Source: Fimenecus sp045593555
GTDB lineage: Bacteria; Bacillota; Clostridia; Oscillospirales; Acutalibacteraceae
NCBI GenBank assembly: GCA_045593555.1
Contig: JAZNWU010000039.1
Coordinates: forward strand, 1-42,487
Reading direction: 5' to 3'
DNA length: 42,487 nt
Shown: positions 22,643 through 32,500 of the stretch, in pieces
Layout of the letters: every line of letters starts with the position of its first letter
How positions within the stretch are numbered: the first letter of the stretch is position 1
Made by a program: the position numbers and the translations under genes
Notes under the pieces: generated by a model
Database searches by the model: none
What the model saw: the letters and a program-made list of their open reading frames with translations, nothing else
Told to the model about the DNA's origin: nothing

Positions 22643-24145
22643 ATGGAACAGAAAAAATATGTTCAAAAAAGTGAAATGACTGCATTCTGCGTTGCCGGTT
22701 TAGGTCAGGGTATGATTTATGCACTTATGTCAAGTTATATAAGTGACTATTACCTCAATGTTTTGCAGTTGACACCTATGTTTGTGCTTTTGCTTATGCT
22801 TTTAGCACGTGTATGGGATGCTATCAATGACCCACTTATGGGTATGATTGTTGACAGAAGCAATTTGAAGAGTGGTAAGATGCTTCCGTTTATTCGTTTT
22901 GCTCTTATTCCAATTGCGGTTGTAACATTCCTTATGTATTTAAGTCCTGATCTTGGGAAAACAGAGTTGATGGTTTATTCAGCTATTGTTTATGTTGCAT
23001 GGGGTATGATTTATACAATAGGTGACGTTTCCTTCTGGGGACTTCCAAATGTTATGACACCTGATTCTGAAGAAAGAAGTTCAGTAATTTCTGTAAGTAA
23101 GATTTTTAACAGTATCGGTTCTGCTGTTCCTGAAGTACTTTTCCTTGTTGTAGGTCTTGTTATGGCTGCTTGGGTTAAAGGCCAAGATGTAGCACCTGAC
23201 CCACTTATGGTGCAGAAGAGAAAGTACCTTGTTATGGCTATTGTTACAGTTGGTCTTGGTTCAATTCTCTATGCTCGTGCATGTACAGGGGTTAAGGAAA
23301 GAGTTAAAATGCCTGTCCGCAAGCGTCAGAGTGGTGAACCATCACAACTTTCTCGTGTGTTCAAGTGTAAACCTCTTGTTCTTGTTCTTTTGATGGGTGT
23401 TCTTTCAAGTGGTCGTTATATGGTTTCTGCAGCTGCTATTCATGTTGCTCGTTACTCATTCTACATTGGTCCGGACCTTGCAACTCTTGCAACAGAGGCT
23501 GAAAGAATAGCTGCAATTGAATCAAGTATTTCAGCAGTTAAAACAGTTTTCCAGATTAGTTCAATTATAGGTCTTTTTGGTGCAACACTCTTTATGCCTA
23601 AACTTATGAAAAAATATGACTACAAAAAACTTGTTATCGTAAGCTGTCTTGCAGGTTTTGTAGCAAGTATCGTTACAACAATTGTTGGTTGGTTTACAAT
23701 GAACCTTTATGCTTGTATTCCATTCATCATTATTTCTTGTATTCCTCTTGGTGTTATCAATACAGTCAGCCTTGCAATGATTGGTGACTGCCTTGACTAT
23801 ATGGAACTTACAACAGGTTTCCGTGATAATGCTCTCGGTGCTGCTTGTCAGGGCTTTATCAATAAAATCGGTAATGCTTTTGCAACATCAGGTATCGTTA
23901 TTATGTATATGGTAATCGGACTTGACCCTGCACAGATGCTCAGTTCAACTGCAGTTGTATCTGCTCTTGATATGCCAGCTGAAATGAGATTTGCTATGTT
24001 CTCACTTGTATCAATTGTTCCCGGTATAAGCATGCTTCTTTGTGCAATTCCAATGTTCTTCTATAAGATTGCTGGTAGTGAAAAGAAGAGAATTATTGCT
24101 GAACTTGCAAAGAAGAGAGAAACAAGCGGCGTAACAATAGATTAA
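22643..24145 (+). CDS. GPH-family cation symporter
   Basis: This 500-residue membrane carrier has about twelve hydrophobic segments. D-A-I-N-D-P-L-M-G-M-I-V-D-R-S near residue 55 is the hallmark of the glycoside-pentoside-hexuronide:cation symporter (MelB-type) branch of the MFS fold. The second half carries the matching G-D-C-L-D-Y-M-E-L-T-T-G motif (~385). It probably imports a sugar, glycoside or related solute with a cation. It is placed between a lysoplasmalogenase and a metallophosphoesterase, so a lipid-derived headgroup such as a glycerol derivative is a speculative alternative. The ribosome site AAAGGAGAAG is strong. A weak hairpin at 24153 separates it from the next gene. Confidence 0.85.
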   Translation: MEQKKYVQKSEMTAFCVAGLGQGMIYALMSSYISDYYLNVLQLTPMFVLLLMLLARVWDAINDPLMGMIVDRSNLKSGKMLPFIRFALIPIAVVTFLMYLSPDLGKTELMVYSAIVYVAWGMIYTIGDVSFWGLPNVMTPDSEERSSVISVSKIFNSIGSAVPEVLFLVVGLVMAAWVKGQDVAPDPLMVQKRKYLVMAIVTVGLGSILYARACTGVKERVKMPVRKRQSGEPSQLSRVFKCKPLVLVLLMGVLSSGRYMVSAAAIHVARYSFYIGPDLATLATEAERIAAIESSISAVKTVFQISSIIGLFGATLFMPKLMKKYDYKKLVIVSCLAGFVASIVTTIVGWFTMNLYACIPFIIISCIPLGVINTVSLAMIGDCLDYMELTTGFRDNALGAACQGFINKIGNAFATSGIVIMYMVIGLDPAQMLSSTAVVSALDMPAEMRFAMFSLVSIVPGISMLLCAIPMFFYKIAGSEKKRIIAELAKKRETSGVTID

Positions 24146-24152
24146 GAATCTT

Positions 24153-24186
24153 AAAGCCTGCATGGATTATATGTAGGCTTTATTTA
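24153..24186 (+). terminator. Weak terminator or attenuator hairpin
   Basis: AAAGCCTGCAT (24153-24163) pairs with ATGTAGGCTTT (24171-24181) except for one G-T pair. The tail is only TATTTAT, so read-through into the phosphoesterase gene is likely. Confidence 0.55.
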
Positions 24187-24197
24187 TAGGTGATTGT

Positions 24198-25547
24198 ATG
24201 AAAGATTATAAATTTTTACTTTTAACAGACCCTCATTTTTTTGATACAGATTTAGGTTGCAGTGGTTCTGAGTATGAAGATTTTATGCACTATGAGCAGA
24301 AATGCTTTGCCGAAACTGAAAGTATCAATAATGCAGTTTTCAAGTATCTTGGTGAAACAGATTCAGCCGATACAGTCATTATCGTTGGTGACCTTACACA
24401 GAATGGTGAAAGAAAGAGCCACGAAAAGTTTATTAAACTTCTTTATGATATAAAAGCAAAAGGCAAAAAGGTTTATCTTATTACAGCTGACCACGACTGG
24501 AAAGGTGACCCGTTTGCATTCGGTGAAAACGGAAGATATATGCCTGAACCAACACCAAAGGAAGACCTTATTAAGTTATATAATGACTTTGGTTTCAGCG
24601 ATGCTATCGCAGTTGATGAGGAGCATTTGTCTTATGTTGCACAGTTAAGTGACGGTGTAAGACTTTTAGCAATAAATGCTGACATTAAAACAAAAGGTCA
24701 GTTCAGTTTAACAGAAAAACAGGTTGAATGGATTAAGGAGCAGACTAAACAAGCAAGAGAAGATAATCAGACAATGTTTGCAATCTGCCACTATCCTGTT
24801 TTACCGATTCAGCCGATTTTCTCAATCATTAAATCAGCACTTATGTATGACTACAAATCAGTTGCAACACTTCTTGCTGACGAAGGCGTTCACCTTGTTT
24901 TCACAGGCCATATGCATAACCAGAGTATCAATGAATTTGTGACAGAAAAAGGCAATAAGTTTTTTGATGTTACAACAGGCTCAATTATTGCTGACCCATC
25001 ATACATAAGACTTGTTACATTGAATGAAAATCAGGCAGAAATCAAGAGCATTCCAACACCTGACTTTGACTATGACACAAAGGGTATGTCTTGTAAGGAA
25101 TATCTCACATCAGTTTTTGATGCAATGATTAGAAATATTCTTCTTGATTTGCGTGATGATACTCAAAGAGCTATGAGAAAATTCCATATTAAAGAAAGCA
25201 AAGGTCTTGTCTTTGCACTTCGTATGGCAGGAAAACTTCTCTGTTCAGTAAAACTCGGCACATTGGCAAAGCTTCTCTTTATCAAGTGTGACAAGAGCAT
25301 TAAAAAGGTTAAACTCATTGATTATGCAACTGTACTTGTGAGAAATGTGTTCCGTGGAAATCAGACATATAACTCAGGTACACCTGAAGGTGATGTTTTC
25401 ATCGGTTTCTTAAACAGAATAAATCCTGTTCTTAAGAAAATCAGTGTTAAAGACCCTTATGGTGAAAAAGTAGATATAGCCGAATTACTCAAAAATACAG
25501 CAGGTAACTATGGTTACGATGACTACAACGAAACAATTAAGTGGTAA
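24198..25547 (+). CDS. Calcineurin-like metallophosphoesterase
   Basis: This 449-residue protein is without a signal peptide. The N-terminal two-metal phosphoesterase domain shows L-T-D-P-H-F (Asp11, His13), V-G-D-L-T-Q-N-G near residue 62, I-T-A-D-H-D-W near 98 in the place of the usual G-N-H-D, A-I-C-H-Y-P near 197 and F-T-G-H-M-H-N near 235. The C-terminal ~150 residues form a clostridial extension of unknown role. The N-to-D exchange in the third motif occurs where the transition-state-contacting Asn normally sits and may alter activity. The substrate is unknown; phosphodiesters or headgroup phosphates would fit the lipid-gene neighbours. It follows the symporter after 52 bases. Confidence 0.82.
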   Translation: MKDYKFLLLTDPHFFDTDLGCSGSEYEDFMHYEQKCFAETESINNAVFKYLGETDSADTVIIVGDLTQNGERKSHEKFIKLLYDIKAKGKKVYLITADHDWKGDPFAFGENGRYMPEPTPKEDLIKLYNDFGFSDAIAVDEEHLSYVAQLSDGVRLLAINADIKTKGQFSLTEKQVEWIKEQTKQAREDNQTMFAICHYPVLPIQPIFSIIKSALMYDYKSVATLLADEGVHLVFTGHMHNQSINEFVTEKGNKFFDVTTGSIIADPSYIRLVTLNENQAEIKSIPTPDFDYDTKGMSCKEYLTSVFDAMIRNILLDLRDDTQRAMRKFHIKESKGLVFALRMAGKLLCSVKLGTLAKLLFIKCDKSIKKVKLIDYATVLVRNVFRGNQTYNSGTPEGDVFIGFLNRINPVLKKISVKDPYGEKVDIAELLKNTAGNYGYDDYNETIKW

Positions 25548-25566
25548 AAACTAATATCAAATCAGT

Positions 25567-25644
25567 GTCATTCTGAGCGTAGCGAAGAATCTCTTCCAAA
25601 GTGTGTGGTTGAATATTGAGATTCTTCACTTCGTTCAGAATGAC
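25567..25644. repeat. GTCATTCTGAGCG inverted repeat, copy 1
   Basis: The left arm GTCATTCTGAGCG and GCGAAGAATCTC pairs with the right arm GAGATTCTTC and CGTTCAGAATGAC to form a long hairpin. A T-rich stretch follows at 25645-25655, so it may also end the metallophosphoesterase transcript. Further copies are at 27404-27488 (full) and 41632-41660 (half). Confidence 0.85.
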
Positions 25645-25675
25645 TTCCTTTTTATTATGTTTTTTCATTTCCCTA

Positions 25676-25705
25676 TTGCAATTTAATGCTTTATTGTGTT
25701 AGAAT
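25676..25705 (+). promoter_or_regulatory. Promoter of the threonine dehydratase gene
   Basis: TTGCAA (25676-25681), an 18-base spacer and TAGAAT (25700-25705), with about 26 bases of leader to the start codon. Confidence 0.6.
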
Positions 25706-25737
25706 AACTCTAATCTTTTTTAGAAAGAAGTAATATC

Positions 25738-26931
25738 ATGGTAACACTCGATAAAATCTATCACGCATCATTCGTTTTAAAGGACCTTATCCGTAAAACA
25801 GATATGATTTATGCACCAAAAATCAACCCTGACTGTGAAGTTTATCTTAAAACAGAAAATCTTCAGGTAACAGGTTCTTTCAAGGTTCGTGGTGCTGCTT
25901 ATAAAATCAGTCAGTTGTCAGCTGAAGACAAGGCAAATGGCGTTATTGCTTGTTCAGCTGGTAATCATGCACAAGGTGTGGCACTTGCTGCAACAAAGAA
26001 TGGCATAAAGTCACTTATCTGTCTTCCTGATGGTGCACCAATCTCAAAAGTTGAAGCAACAAAGAGCTATGGTGCTGACATCTGCCTTGTTGAAGGTGTT
26101 TATGACGATGCTTATAATAAGGCTTTACAGCTCCGTGACGAAAAAGGTTATACTTTTGTCCATCCGTTTGATGATGACGATGTAATTGCAGGTCAGGGTA
26201 CAATCGGTCTTGAAATTCTCGACCAGATTGCTGATGCTGATGCAGTTGTTGTGCCAATCGGTGGCGGCGGACTTATCAGTGGTGTTTCGTTTGCAATTAA
26301 AGCACTTAATCCTAAAGTCAAGGTTTACGGTGTTCAGGCAAAAGGTGCACCAAGTATGTATAACTCAATTAAAGATGATAAAATTGAGCGTCTTGACAAT
26401 GTATCAACTATTGCTGACGGTATCGCAGTTAAAGAACCGGGTGCAAATACATTTGAGTATGTAAAGAAATATGTTGATGAAGTTGTAACGGTTTCCGATG
26501 ACGAAATCGCAACGGCAATTCTTGCACTTATTGAACAGCAGAAACTTATTACTGAAGGTGCAGGTGCAGTTTCAGTTGCAGCAGTAATGTTCAATAAAAT
26601 CCCGGTTAAGGGAAAGAAAGTTGTATGTCTTGTTTCTGGTGGTAATATTGACGTTACAATCCTTTCCCGTGTAATCAAGCGTGGTCTTTTGACAAGTGGT
26701 CGTACATATTCACTTACCATTGAGCTTGTTGATAAACCAGGTCAGCTTAAAGGTGTTTCAAATATTATTGCCGATTTGGGTGGTAATGTTATCTCAATCC
26801 ACCATGAAAGAGCATCAGAAAATTCAGACATCAACGGTTGTTTCCTGAGAATATTGCTTGAAACCCGTAACTTTGAACATATTGAGCTTATTAAGAATGA
26901 GCTTATCAGTCAAGGATATAAACTTGTATAA
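25738..26931 (+). CDS. ilvA: Threonine dehydratase (threonine ammonia-lyase), catabolic type
   Basis: This is a 397-residue PLP enzyme of fold type II that converts threonine to 2-oxobutanoate and ammonia. The PLP lysine is Lys49 in T-G-S-F-K-V-R-G-A. S-A-G-N-H-A-Q-G-V-A is the substrate-binding Asn loop, and P-I-G-G-G-G-L the phosphate-binding glycine loop near residue 177. A C-terminal ACT-like domain (S-L-T-I-E-L-V-D-K-P-G-Q-L, ~residues 325-397) is present once, as in the TdcB-related and short clostridial forms rather than the two-ACT biosynthetic IlvA. No branched-chain biosynthesis genes are adjacent. The following ridA gene removes its reactive enamine products. Confidence 0.92.
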   Translation: MVTLDKIYHASFVLKDLIRKTDMIYAPKINPDCEVYLKTENLQVTGSFKVRGAAYKISQLSAEDKANGVIACSAGNHAQGVALAATKNGIKSLICLPDGAPISKVEATKSYGADICLVEGVYDDAYNKALQLRDEKGYTFVHPFDDDDVIAGQGTIGLEILDQIADADAVVVPIGGGGLISGVSFAIKALNPKVKVYGVQAKGAPSMYNSIKDDKIERLDNVSTIADGIAVKEPGANTFEYVKKYVDEVVTVSDDEIATAILALIEQQKLITEGAGAVSVAAVMFNKIPVKGKKVVCLVSGGNIDVTILSRVIKRGLLTSGRTYSLTIELVDKPGQLKGVSNIIADLGGNVISIHHERASENSDINGCFLRILLETRNFEHIELIKNELISQGYKLV

Positions 26932-26943
26932 GGAGTAATAATT

Positions 26944-27321
26944 ATGATTAAAACAATCAGTACAGATAAAGCACCTGCAGCAATCGGACCATATTCACAG
27001 GCTAAGGTTGTTGGAAATATGGTTTTCACATCAGGTCAGATTGCAATTAACCCTGCAAATGGTGGAGTTGAAGCAACAACTATTGAAGGACAGACAAAGC
27101 AGGTTTGCGAAAACATCAAAAATCTTCTTGAGGCAGCAGGTAGCGACCTTGAAAATGTCGTAAAGACAACTTGTTTCCTTAAGAATATGGAAGATTTCGC
27201 AACATTTAACGGAATATATGCAGAGTACTTTACAAGTAAACCTGCTCGTTCATGCGTAGCAGCGAAACAGCTTCCAAAGGATGTATTAGTTGAAGTAGAA
27301 ACAATAGCATTAATTAAATAA
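26944..27321 (+). CDS. ridA: RidA-family enamine/imine deaminase
   Basis: This 125-residue protein of the RidA/YjgF/UK114 family forms homotrimers and hydrolyses the reactive 2-aminocrotonate and 2-aminoacrylate released by PLP dehydratases. The diagnostic N-terminal G-P-Y-S-Q-A, the central F-T-S-G-Q-I and the C-terminal P-A-R-S-C-V with Arg102 and V-E-V-E-T with Glu119 are all present. Arg102 is the carboxylate-binding residue that marks active deaminases. The gene starts 12 bases after ilvA, with ribosome site AAGGAG. The two form a producer/detoxifier operon that ends at the terminator 27331-27366. Confidence 0.95.
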   Translation: MIKTISTDKAPAAIGPYSQAKVVGNMVFTSGQIAINPANGGVEATTIEGQTKQVCENIKNLLEAAGSDLENVVKTTCFLKNMEDFATFNGIYAEYFTSKPARSCVAAKQLPKDVLVEVETIALIK

Positions 27322-27330
27322 TGTATAATA

Positions 27331-27366
27331 GGGTGAATGTATTAAGCATTCACCCTTGTCTTTTGC
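27331..27366 (+). terminator. Terminator of the ilvA-ridA operon
   Basis: A perfect nine-pair stem GGGTGAATG/CATTCACCC (27331-27339 with 27347-27355) is followed by TTGTCTTTT. From here to 27657 there is no gene, only two repeats and the next terminator. Confidence 0.85.
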
Positions 27367-27403
27367 AACAAATTATAATTTATCGAGATGATTGAAATAA
27401 TGT

Positions 27404-27488
27404 GTCATTCTGAGCGAAGCGAAGAATCTCTATCCAAATAACATATAAACTAACAGAGATTCTTCGTCGTTACACTCCTCAGAATGAC
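27404..27488. repeat. GTCATTCTGAGCG inverted repeat, copy 2
   Basis: GTCATTCTGAGCG and GCGAAGAATCTC on the left pair with GAGATTCTTCGTCG and CTCAGAATGAC on the right. The outer arms are almost the same as in copy 1 at 25567-25644, while the loop differs completely. Confidence 0.85.
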
Positions 27489-27520
27489 CTGCTATTTATA
27501 ATTGCAACGCAGTTCCAACA

Positions 27521-27551
27521 CTTTGCACTTTGCGTTTTGCATTTTGCATTT
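27521..27551 (-). repeat. TGCAAA-type dispersed repeat, copy 3
   Basis: On the minus strand the pattern AAATGCAAAATGC / AAAGTGCAAAG repeats. Unlike copies 1 and 2 it has no adjoining GGGACGAT hairpin. Confidence 0.65.
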
Positions 27552-27595
27552 AACAGACAAACTCCAATTTGTAATTAATGACGATATTATTTGAA

Positions 27596-27639
27596 ACAAA
27601 AACTCCGTAAAGAGGGGACCGTCCCCAATTTACGGAGTT
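27596..27639 (-). terminator. Nested-hairpin terminator of the secreted hydrolase gene
   Basis: An eleven-pair stem AACTCCGTAAA/TTTACGGAGTT (27601-27611 with 27629-27639) encloses a second hairpin GGGGA/TCCCC (27614-27618 with 27622-27626). On the minus strand it is followed by TTTTTG, as expected for termination of the gene at 27658-29484. Confidence 0.85.
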
Positions 27640-27657
27640 AATGCTTTATATAGCTTA

Positions 27658-29484
27658 TTATTTAAGAACCATATCTGAAAATCCGTTTCCACCGAAGATT
27701 TTAAACATAATTGTGTTTGTAATGCGAAGAATTATTGTAATTGCCTTCATAATACCGTTTGTGCTTGTTTCTTCTGGTTCGCCGTTTTCGATGATATAAA
27801 CTACATTTTCAAATCTTTCTGCTGCTGCTTCAAACTCTTCAGTTGGCATATAGGTGCTTTCGATTGCTGCACCAAGCTCAGCAGAAGCCTCGTGGAATTC
27901 CTTGGCAGTTGCTTCATCTAAAGTGGATGTGTCATAATCCTTCCATTCCTCGTAGAATTCAATAGTGCCAATGGAATTTCTTGCATAATTGAACTGCGGG
28001 AATCCGGGGTCAGAGTAAATGTTATCGAATGATGAATCAGTAAGAATTCTTGTAACAAGTCTAATGATTACGTCATTTTTTGCAGTGCTTTCGTGGTTTT
28101 GGTTTACAAAATAGAATGAACGCTCACACAAAATGCTTGTTGATGCATCAAGAAGTCTTCCTTCATCAATGTGGTTATGATTTTCAGGGTCAGAACAATA
28201 CGTATTTGCCTGAACATAGTCTTCAGGAAGTGAAACATCTACTGCTACGGAAGTTGCACCAAAGGATTCTGAATCAGTATGAATAATACCATCACTGTTC
28301 ATATTATCCCAGTTATCAAAAATTTTGTATTTCACATAGTTATAATCGCAGATATCAAATAATTCAACACCCTTTGATTGTGCATCAAGAATATTTTTTC
28401 TTGAATTAACCTGTGCATTGTAGTACCAATCTGTCTGTTCACGAATATGAACATCTTCAGGGTCACTTAAATACATTTCTCTACATGTCGGATAATCATA
28501 AGAAGGAATGAGTCCCCAAAGACAAGTTGAATATTCAAGGTAATCTTCAACAAGTGTATGAACGGCAGTATCAAGAATATTGTTAAGGTCAGCTTCAGGG
28601 AAAAGACGAAGAACTATGTTGATAATATATGCAAGATATTCGCTTTCTTCGTCAAGAAGTGACGGAATCATATAATCATATAGTGCTTCAGGGTCATCGA
28701 TTAAACCATAACGGTAAATATCACCAAGAATACATGCACCGTCAGCAGCAGGAACAACATAACAGACTCTGTTTACATCATCACTGAATTCTTCACCTTT
28801 ATCAATGTATAACTGCATAAGAGCATTTTCAATAGAGCCACCCTGACTGATTGGTACAAGATTTACTTTATCGTGACCTGTTTCTTTCTTCGCAATCTGA
28901 ATGAGCTCATAAAGGTCGTTTGCTGCGTCAATAATGTTTCCTGTGTGAACATAAGAAAAGAAATAAAGATGGTCAGAACCTGCTACATCTACATAATCAT
29001 AAAGTGGAATCTGGTCAAAAATGTATTCTTGCTGTTCTGCAGTAAGATTTGCAACACTTGTTTCATATTTATCAGCCTGAATATTCTTGATATTATGACC
29101 ATATTCATCTAATTCAAGATTGCCCAGCAAAGCCTTGCCTAAAACATCAGCAATAGCGTTTGCACAACAGTTTTCAATATCACGTTGTGTTAAAAGTAAT
29201 GATGCCAACGGAACTAAAGCTTCTTCAAGAGCCAGTTTCACAACATCACCTGTTGCCTCCATAAAGAACGGAGCTGAATATGGCTCACCTTCAGAATTAA
29301 GCATCGGCTCTCCGTTTTCATCAAGATAACGGACATCTGACTGGAAAAGTCCCGGAATAACGATTGACGGACAATTGTCACAGTCACAAGGTGTTTCGAT
29401 AGCAGTTGCATAAAATGCTGACACAGAGAAAAGTAATGAGAGCACAAGTGCAACTGAAATTATTTTTTGACGTATTGATTTCAT
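27658..29484 (-). CDS. Secreted alpha/beta-hydrolase (lipase-like), membrane-anchored
   Basis: This exported 608-residue protein has a signal peptide (M-K-S-I-R-Q-K, hydrophobic core, A-F-Y-A-T-A near residue 28). Next is a Cys-containing C-D-C-D-N-C segment, then I-V-I-P-G-L-F-Q-S, which corresponds to the oxyanion strand of alpha/beta hydrolases. The nucleophile elbow is V-P-I-S-Q-G-G with Ser213, similar to lipases and PGAP1-like esterases; the Asp and His partners cannot be fixed by eye. Residues ~582-602 are hydrophobic and could anchor the C-terminus in the membrane. The substrate is probably an ester or lipid outside the cell. The ribosome site AAAGGAGG is strong. It is monocistronic, with promoter 29542-29514 and its own terminator. 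Confidence 0.72.
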   Translation of the reverse strand: MKSIRQKIISVALVLSLLFSVSAFYATAIETPCDCDNCPSIVIPGLFQSDVRYLDENGEPMLNSEGEPYSAPFFMEATGDVVKLALEEALVPLASLLLTQRDIENCCANAIADVLGKALLGNLELDEYGHNIKNIQADKYETSVANLTAEQQEYIFDQIPLYDYVDVAGSDHLYFFSYVHTGNIIDAANDLYELIQIAKKETGHDKVNLVPISQGGSIENALMQLYIDKGEEFSDDVNRVCYVVPAADGACILGDIYRYGLIDDPEALYDYMIPSLLDEESEYLAYIINIVLRLFPEADLNNILDTAVHTLVEDYLEYSTCLWGLIPSYDYPTCREMYLSDPEDVHIREQTDWYYNAQVNSRKNILDAQSKGVELFDICDYNYVKYKIFDNWDNMNSDGIIHTDSESFGATSVAVDVSLPEDYVQANTYCSDPENHNHIDEGRLLDASTSILCERSFYFVNQNHESTAKNDVIIRLVTRILTDSSFDNIYSDPGFPQFNYARNSIGTIEFYEEWKDYDTSTLDEATAKEFHEASAELGAAIESTYMPTEEFEAAAERFENVVYIIENGEPEETSTNGIMKAITIILRITNTIMFKIFGGNGFSDMVLK

Positions 29485-29513
29485 AATATTTTCCTCCTTT
29501 TTATTATAGTGAA

Positions 29514-29542
29514 ATTATACATCATACCTTGCAGTTTTTCAA
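29514..29542 (-). promoter_or_regulatory. Promoter of the secreted hydrolase gene
   Basis: On the minus strand TTGAAA (29542-29537), 17 bases and TATAAT (29519-29514), about 30 bases before the start codon. The -35 box abuts the lacZ terminator. Confidence 0.75.
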
Positions 29543-29573
29543 TAAAAAAGCGTACAGATTTTACTCTGTACGC
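29543..29573 (-). terminator. Terminator of lacZ
   Basis: On the minus strand a perfect nine-pair stem GCGTACAGA/TCTGTACGC (29573-29565 with 29558-29550) is followed by TTTTTT. Confidence 0.9.
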
Positions 29574-29588
29574 CATATTTGTATTGCA

Positions 29589-32500
29589 TTATTTAATTGG
29601 CACAATTCTGAATGTATAAGTATATTCCTTATTTGGTTTCAACTGATACTTTTCACGAACCTGTGCGTCACCCGGCATATCGCCACCAACACCGATTTGA
29701 TTCAAGTCAACATTGAATGTTGTAATGTCATAGTGTGGTAATTCGTGAATATGCTTTGCAAGTTGAAGCTGGTCTTGTGTGTAATGCCATGCACTAAAGC
29801 AGATAGGTGTTTCGCCCATAGCCTCAAAGCGAAGACCTTGGTTTTCCTTGTTTCTGATTTCAACCCATCTTACATCAGTACGGTTGCCGTTTTCCTGTGG
29901 TCGCATATAGTGATGTTCAAGGTCTGCAACTGATTTTTCGTGGAGAGTAATCTTACCACCGGTTTTTCTGTCAAAATATGTTTCCTGTGGGCCACGACCA
30001 TACCACTTAACCTGGTCAAACTCACGAAGAAGTCCCATCTTTGTACCGAAACGAAGAAGATTGAACATCTTAGGTGTACCTGTGTGAGAAAGCTCAAGAC
30101 TTCCGTCAGGACTCACAACGATTACAGATGTAACACCTGAGAAGAACTGAACTTTCCAGTCGATTGTAACAACAAGCTGACCTTTACCGTTCTTTTCAAC
30201 ATTCTTAAGTGTTCCTTTTGCACCATTTGTTGCTCTCTGCCAATTGAAATATGGGTGGAACGGAATAGTAAATGGTACAAAGTTTGTATTTGAAAGGTCG
30301 TTGTCAGTTACTGCTCTGAAATAGTTTGGAGTAACTGCTGCTTTCAGATATTCCTTACCGTCATATTTAAGAGATGTGATTTTGCCACCGTCAATTTTAA
30401 CACTGAAGTTCTCACCATTTGCAAAAACAACATTTCCATTCTTAACATAAGTTACATTACCGTCAATTTTCTTTTCTTCAGTTTTTGCTTCTTTAACGAT
30501 AAACTGGTCAAAGCCCTGCTCATATCCTGCTTCACACCAAGGCTTTACAGTTTTGTTAAGATAAGAAATAATAAGAATATATTCTTTTTCAGAAAGAGAA
30601 TTAAGGTCATAAGGAATTGTAAAGTCAACCTGTGAAAGAGGACCACAGTTAATGTCAACAATGCCACTCTGTACTTCGTTGCCTTCAGCCTGTAAACTCC
30701 ACTTGAATTCAAAATCTGAAAGGTCAGTAAAGAGTTTCTTGTTGATAAGAGTAAATTCACCCTTACTTAAATCTTTTTCCTTAACCTTGATTTCACAGTA
30801 AACCTTCTTAACCTCAAAGTATGATGGGTGAGGCTTTCTGTCTGCTGTGATAATACCGTTAGCATTGAAATATGTATTTGAACCTGTCATAGCAGTTGTG
30901 TTTGGAAGGTGAGTATATCTGCCAGGTTCATATTTTTCAAAGTCAGTACCGTAAAGCCACTGGTCACCGTCAGGTGTCTTTTTACGGATTGCCTGGTCAA
31001 CAAAGTCCCAGATATATCCGCCACACATATGGTCATGTGCTTCAAAGTCATCCATATATTCCTGGAAGTTACCGAGGCTGTTTTCCATAGCGTGAGCATA
31101 TTCACAAAGAAGAACAGGTCTGCAGTAATCTTCTTTCTTAATTGGCTTTGAGTCAGCAGCAAGTGCATTTGCAATGTTATCATAAAGAGAGATTTCAATA
31201 GGCTCTTTGTTGCAAAGCTTTTTCATAACTGATTCAACAGGATACATTCTTGAAATAACATCACTCTTTGTGAAATTGAAGTCGCCTTCGTAATGGAACT
31301 GACGAGTGTTGTCGAGCTTAAGTGCAGCTTTCTTCATTTCCATAAAGTTGTTGCCATCACCGGCCTCGTTACCAAGTGACCACATAAATACACAAGCATG
31401 GTTTCTGTCACGAAGTACCATTCTTTCCATTCTGTCAACAACAGCATTTGTCCACATTGGGTTGTCACCCGGAACGCCTTTACGACGAACACCGTGAGTT
31501 TCAAGGTCACATTCGTCCATAACATAGAAACCGTATTCATCACAAAGGTCATAGAAATATGGGTCATCAGGATAGTGAGATGTACGAATAGAGTTGATAT
31601 TCGCATTCTTCATAAAGTTCAAATCCTGATGGTATCTTTCAGTAGGAACTGCCCAACCGTTATCAGGGTCAAAATCGTGACGGTTAACACCACGAAGCAT
31701 TAATGGTTTACCATTGAAAAGGAATTTTTCACCGATAATTTCAACTTTCTTGAAACCAAAACGGATACATTTATATGTTGTCTTACCGTCTGCAGTAATG
31801 CTGATAAGTAATTTATAAAGATATGGACTTTCAGCAGACCATTTCTTTGGATTTTCGATAAGCTTATTGAACTTAAGTGTTGCAGAACCATCAAATTCTG
31901 CTTCACCAAGTAAAATTCTCTCGTTACCGTCAATGATTTCAGCCTTAACTGAAGCTGTGCCGTTACCTGCATAATCATTAACCTTTATTTCAAGAGTTGT
32001 GTCACTGTCCTTGTAATTCTTATCAAGGTCAGTTGTGATAAAGAAGTCACGGACACACTTTTTAGGCTCAGCGAAAACATAAACCTCTCTGTAAAGACCG
32101 CAGAGTAACCACATATCCTGATTTTCAAGATAAGCACCGTCAGAAAAACGATAAACCTTGACTGCAACTCTGTTTGAACCTTTACGGGCAAACTTTGTAA
32201 TATCAAATTCGTGAGGTGTCATTGAGCCCTGTGAATAACCAACATATTCACCGTTAAGATAAACTTCAATAGCAGATTTAGCTGCACCGAAGTGCATAAA
32301 GATTTCCTGACCGTCAAAATTTTCAGGCATATCGAAATCTCTTACATAAATACCGATTTCCTGCATTGTGTGGTCAATTGACGGAATCTTGTTCTTGCTT
32401 CTGCTGAGAGCACGACAGTATGTAGATGCGTAATAGTAAGGATAGCTTTCAGTATCCTGACCAATCTGCCACACTGACGGAACATCAATATCACGCCAGA

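Noticed and set aside
25567..27488. Two similar repeats flanking ilvA-ridA as a composite mobile element
   Set aside because: The repeats are self-complementary hairpins with different loops, no transposase or target duplication is visible, and a half copy occurs far away. They fit dispersed intergenic repeats better.
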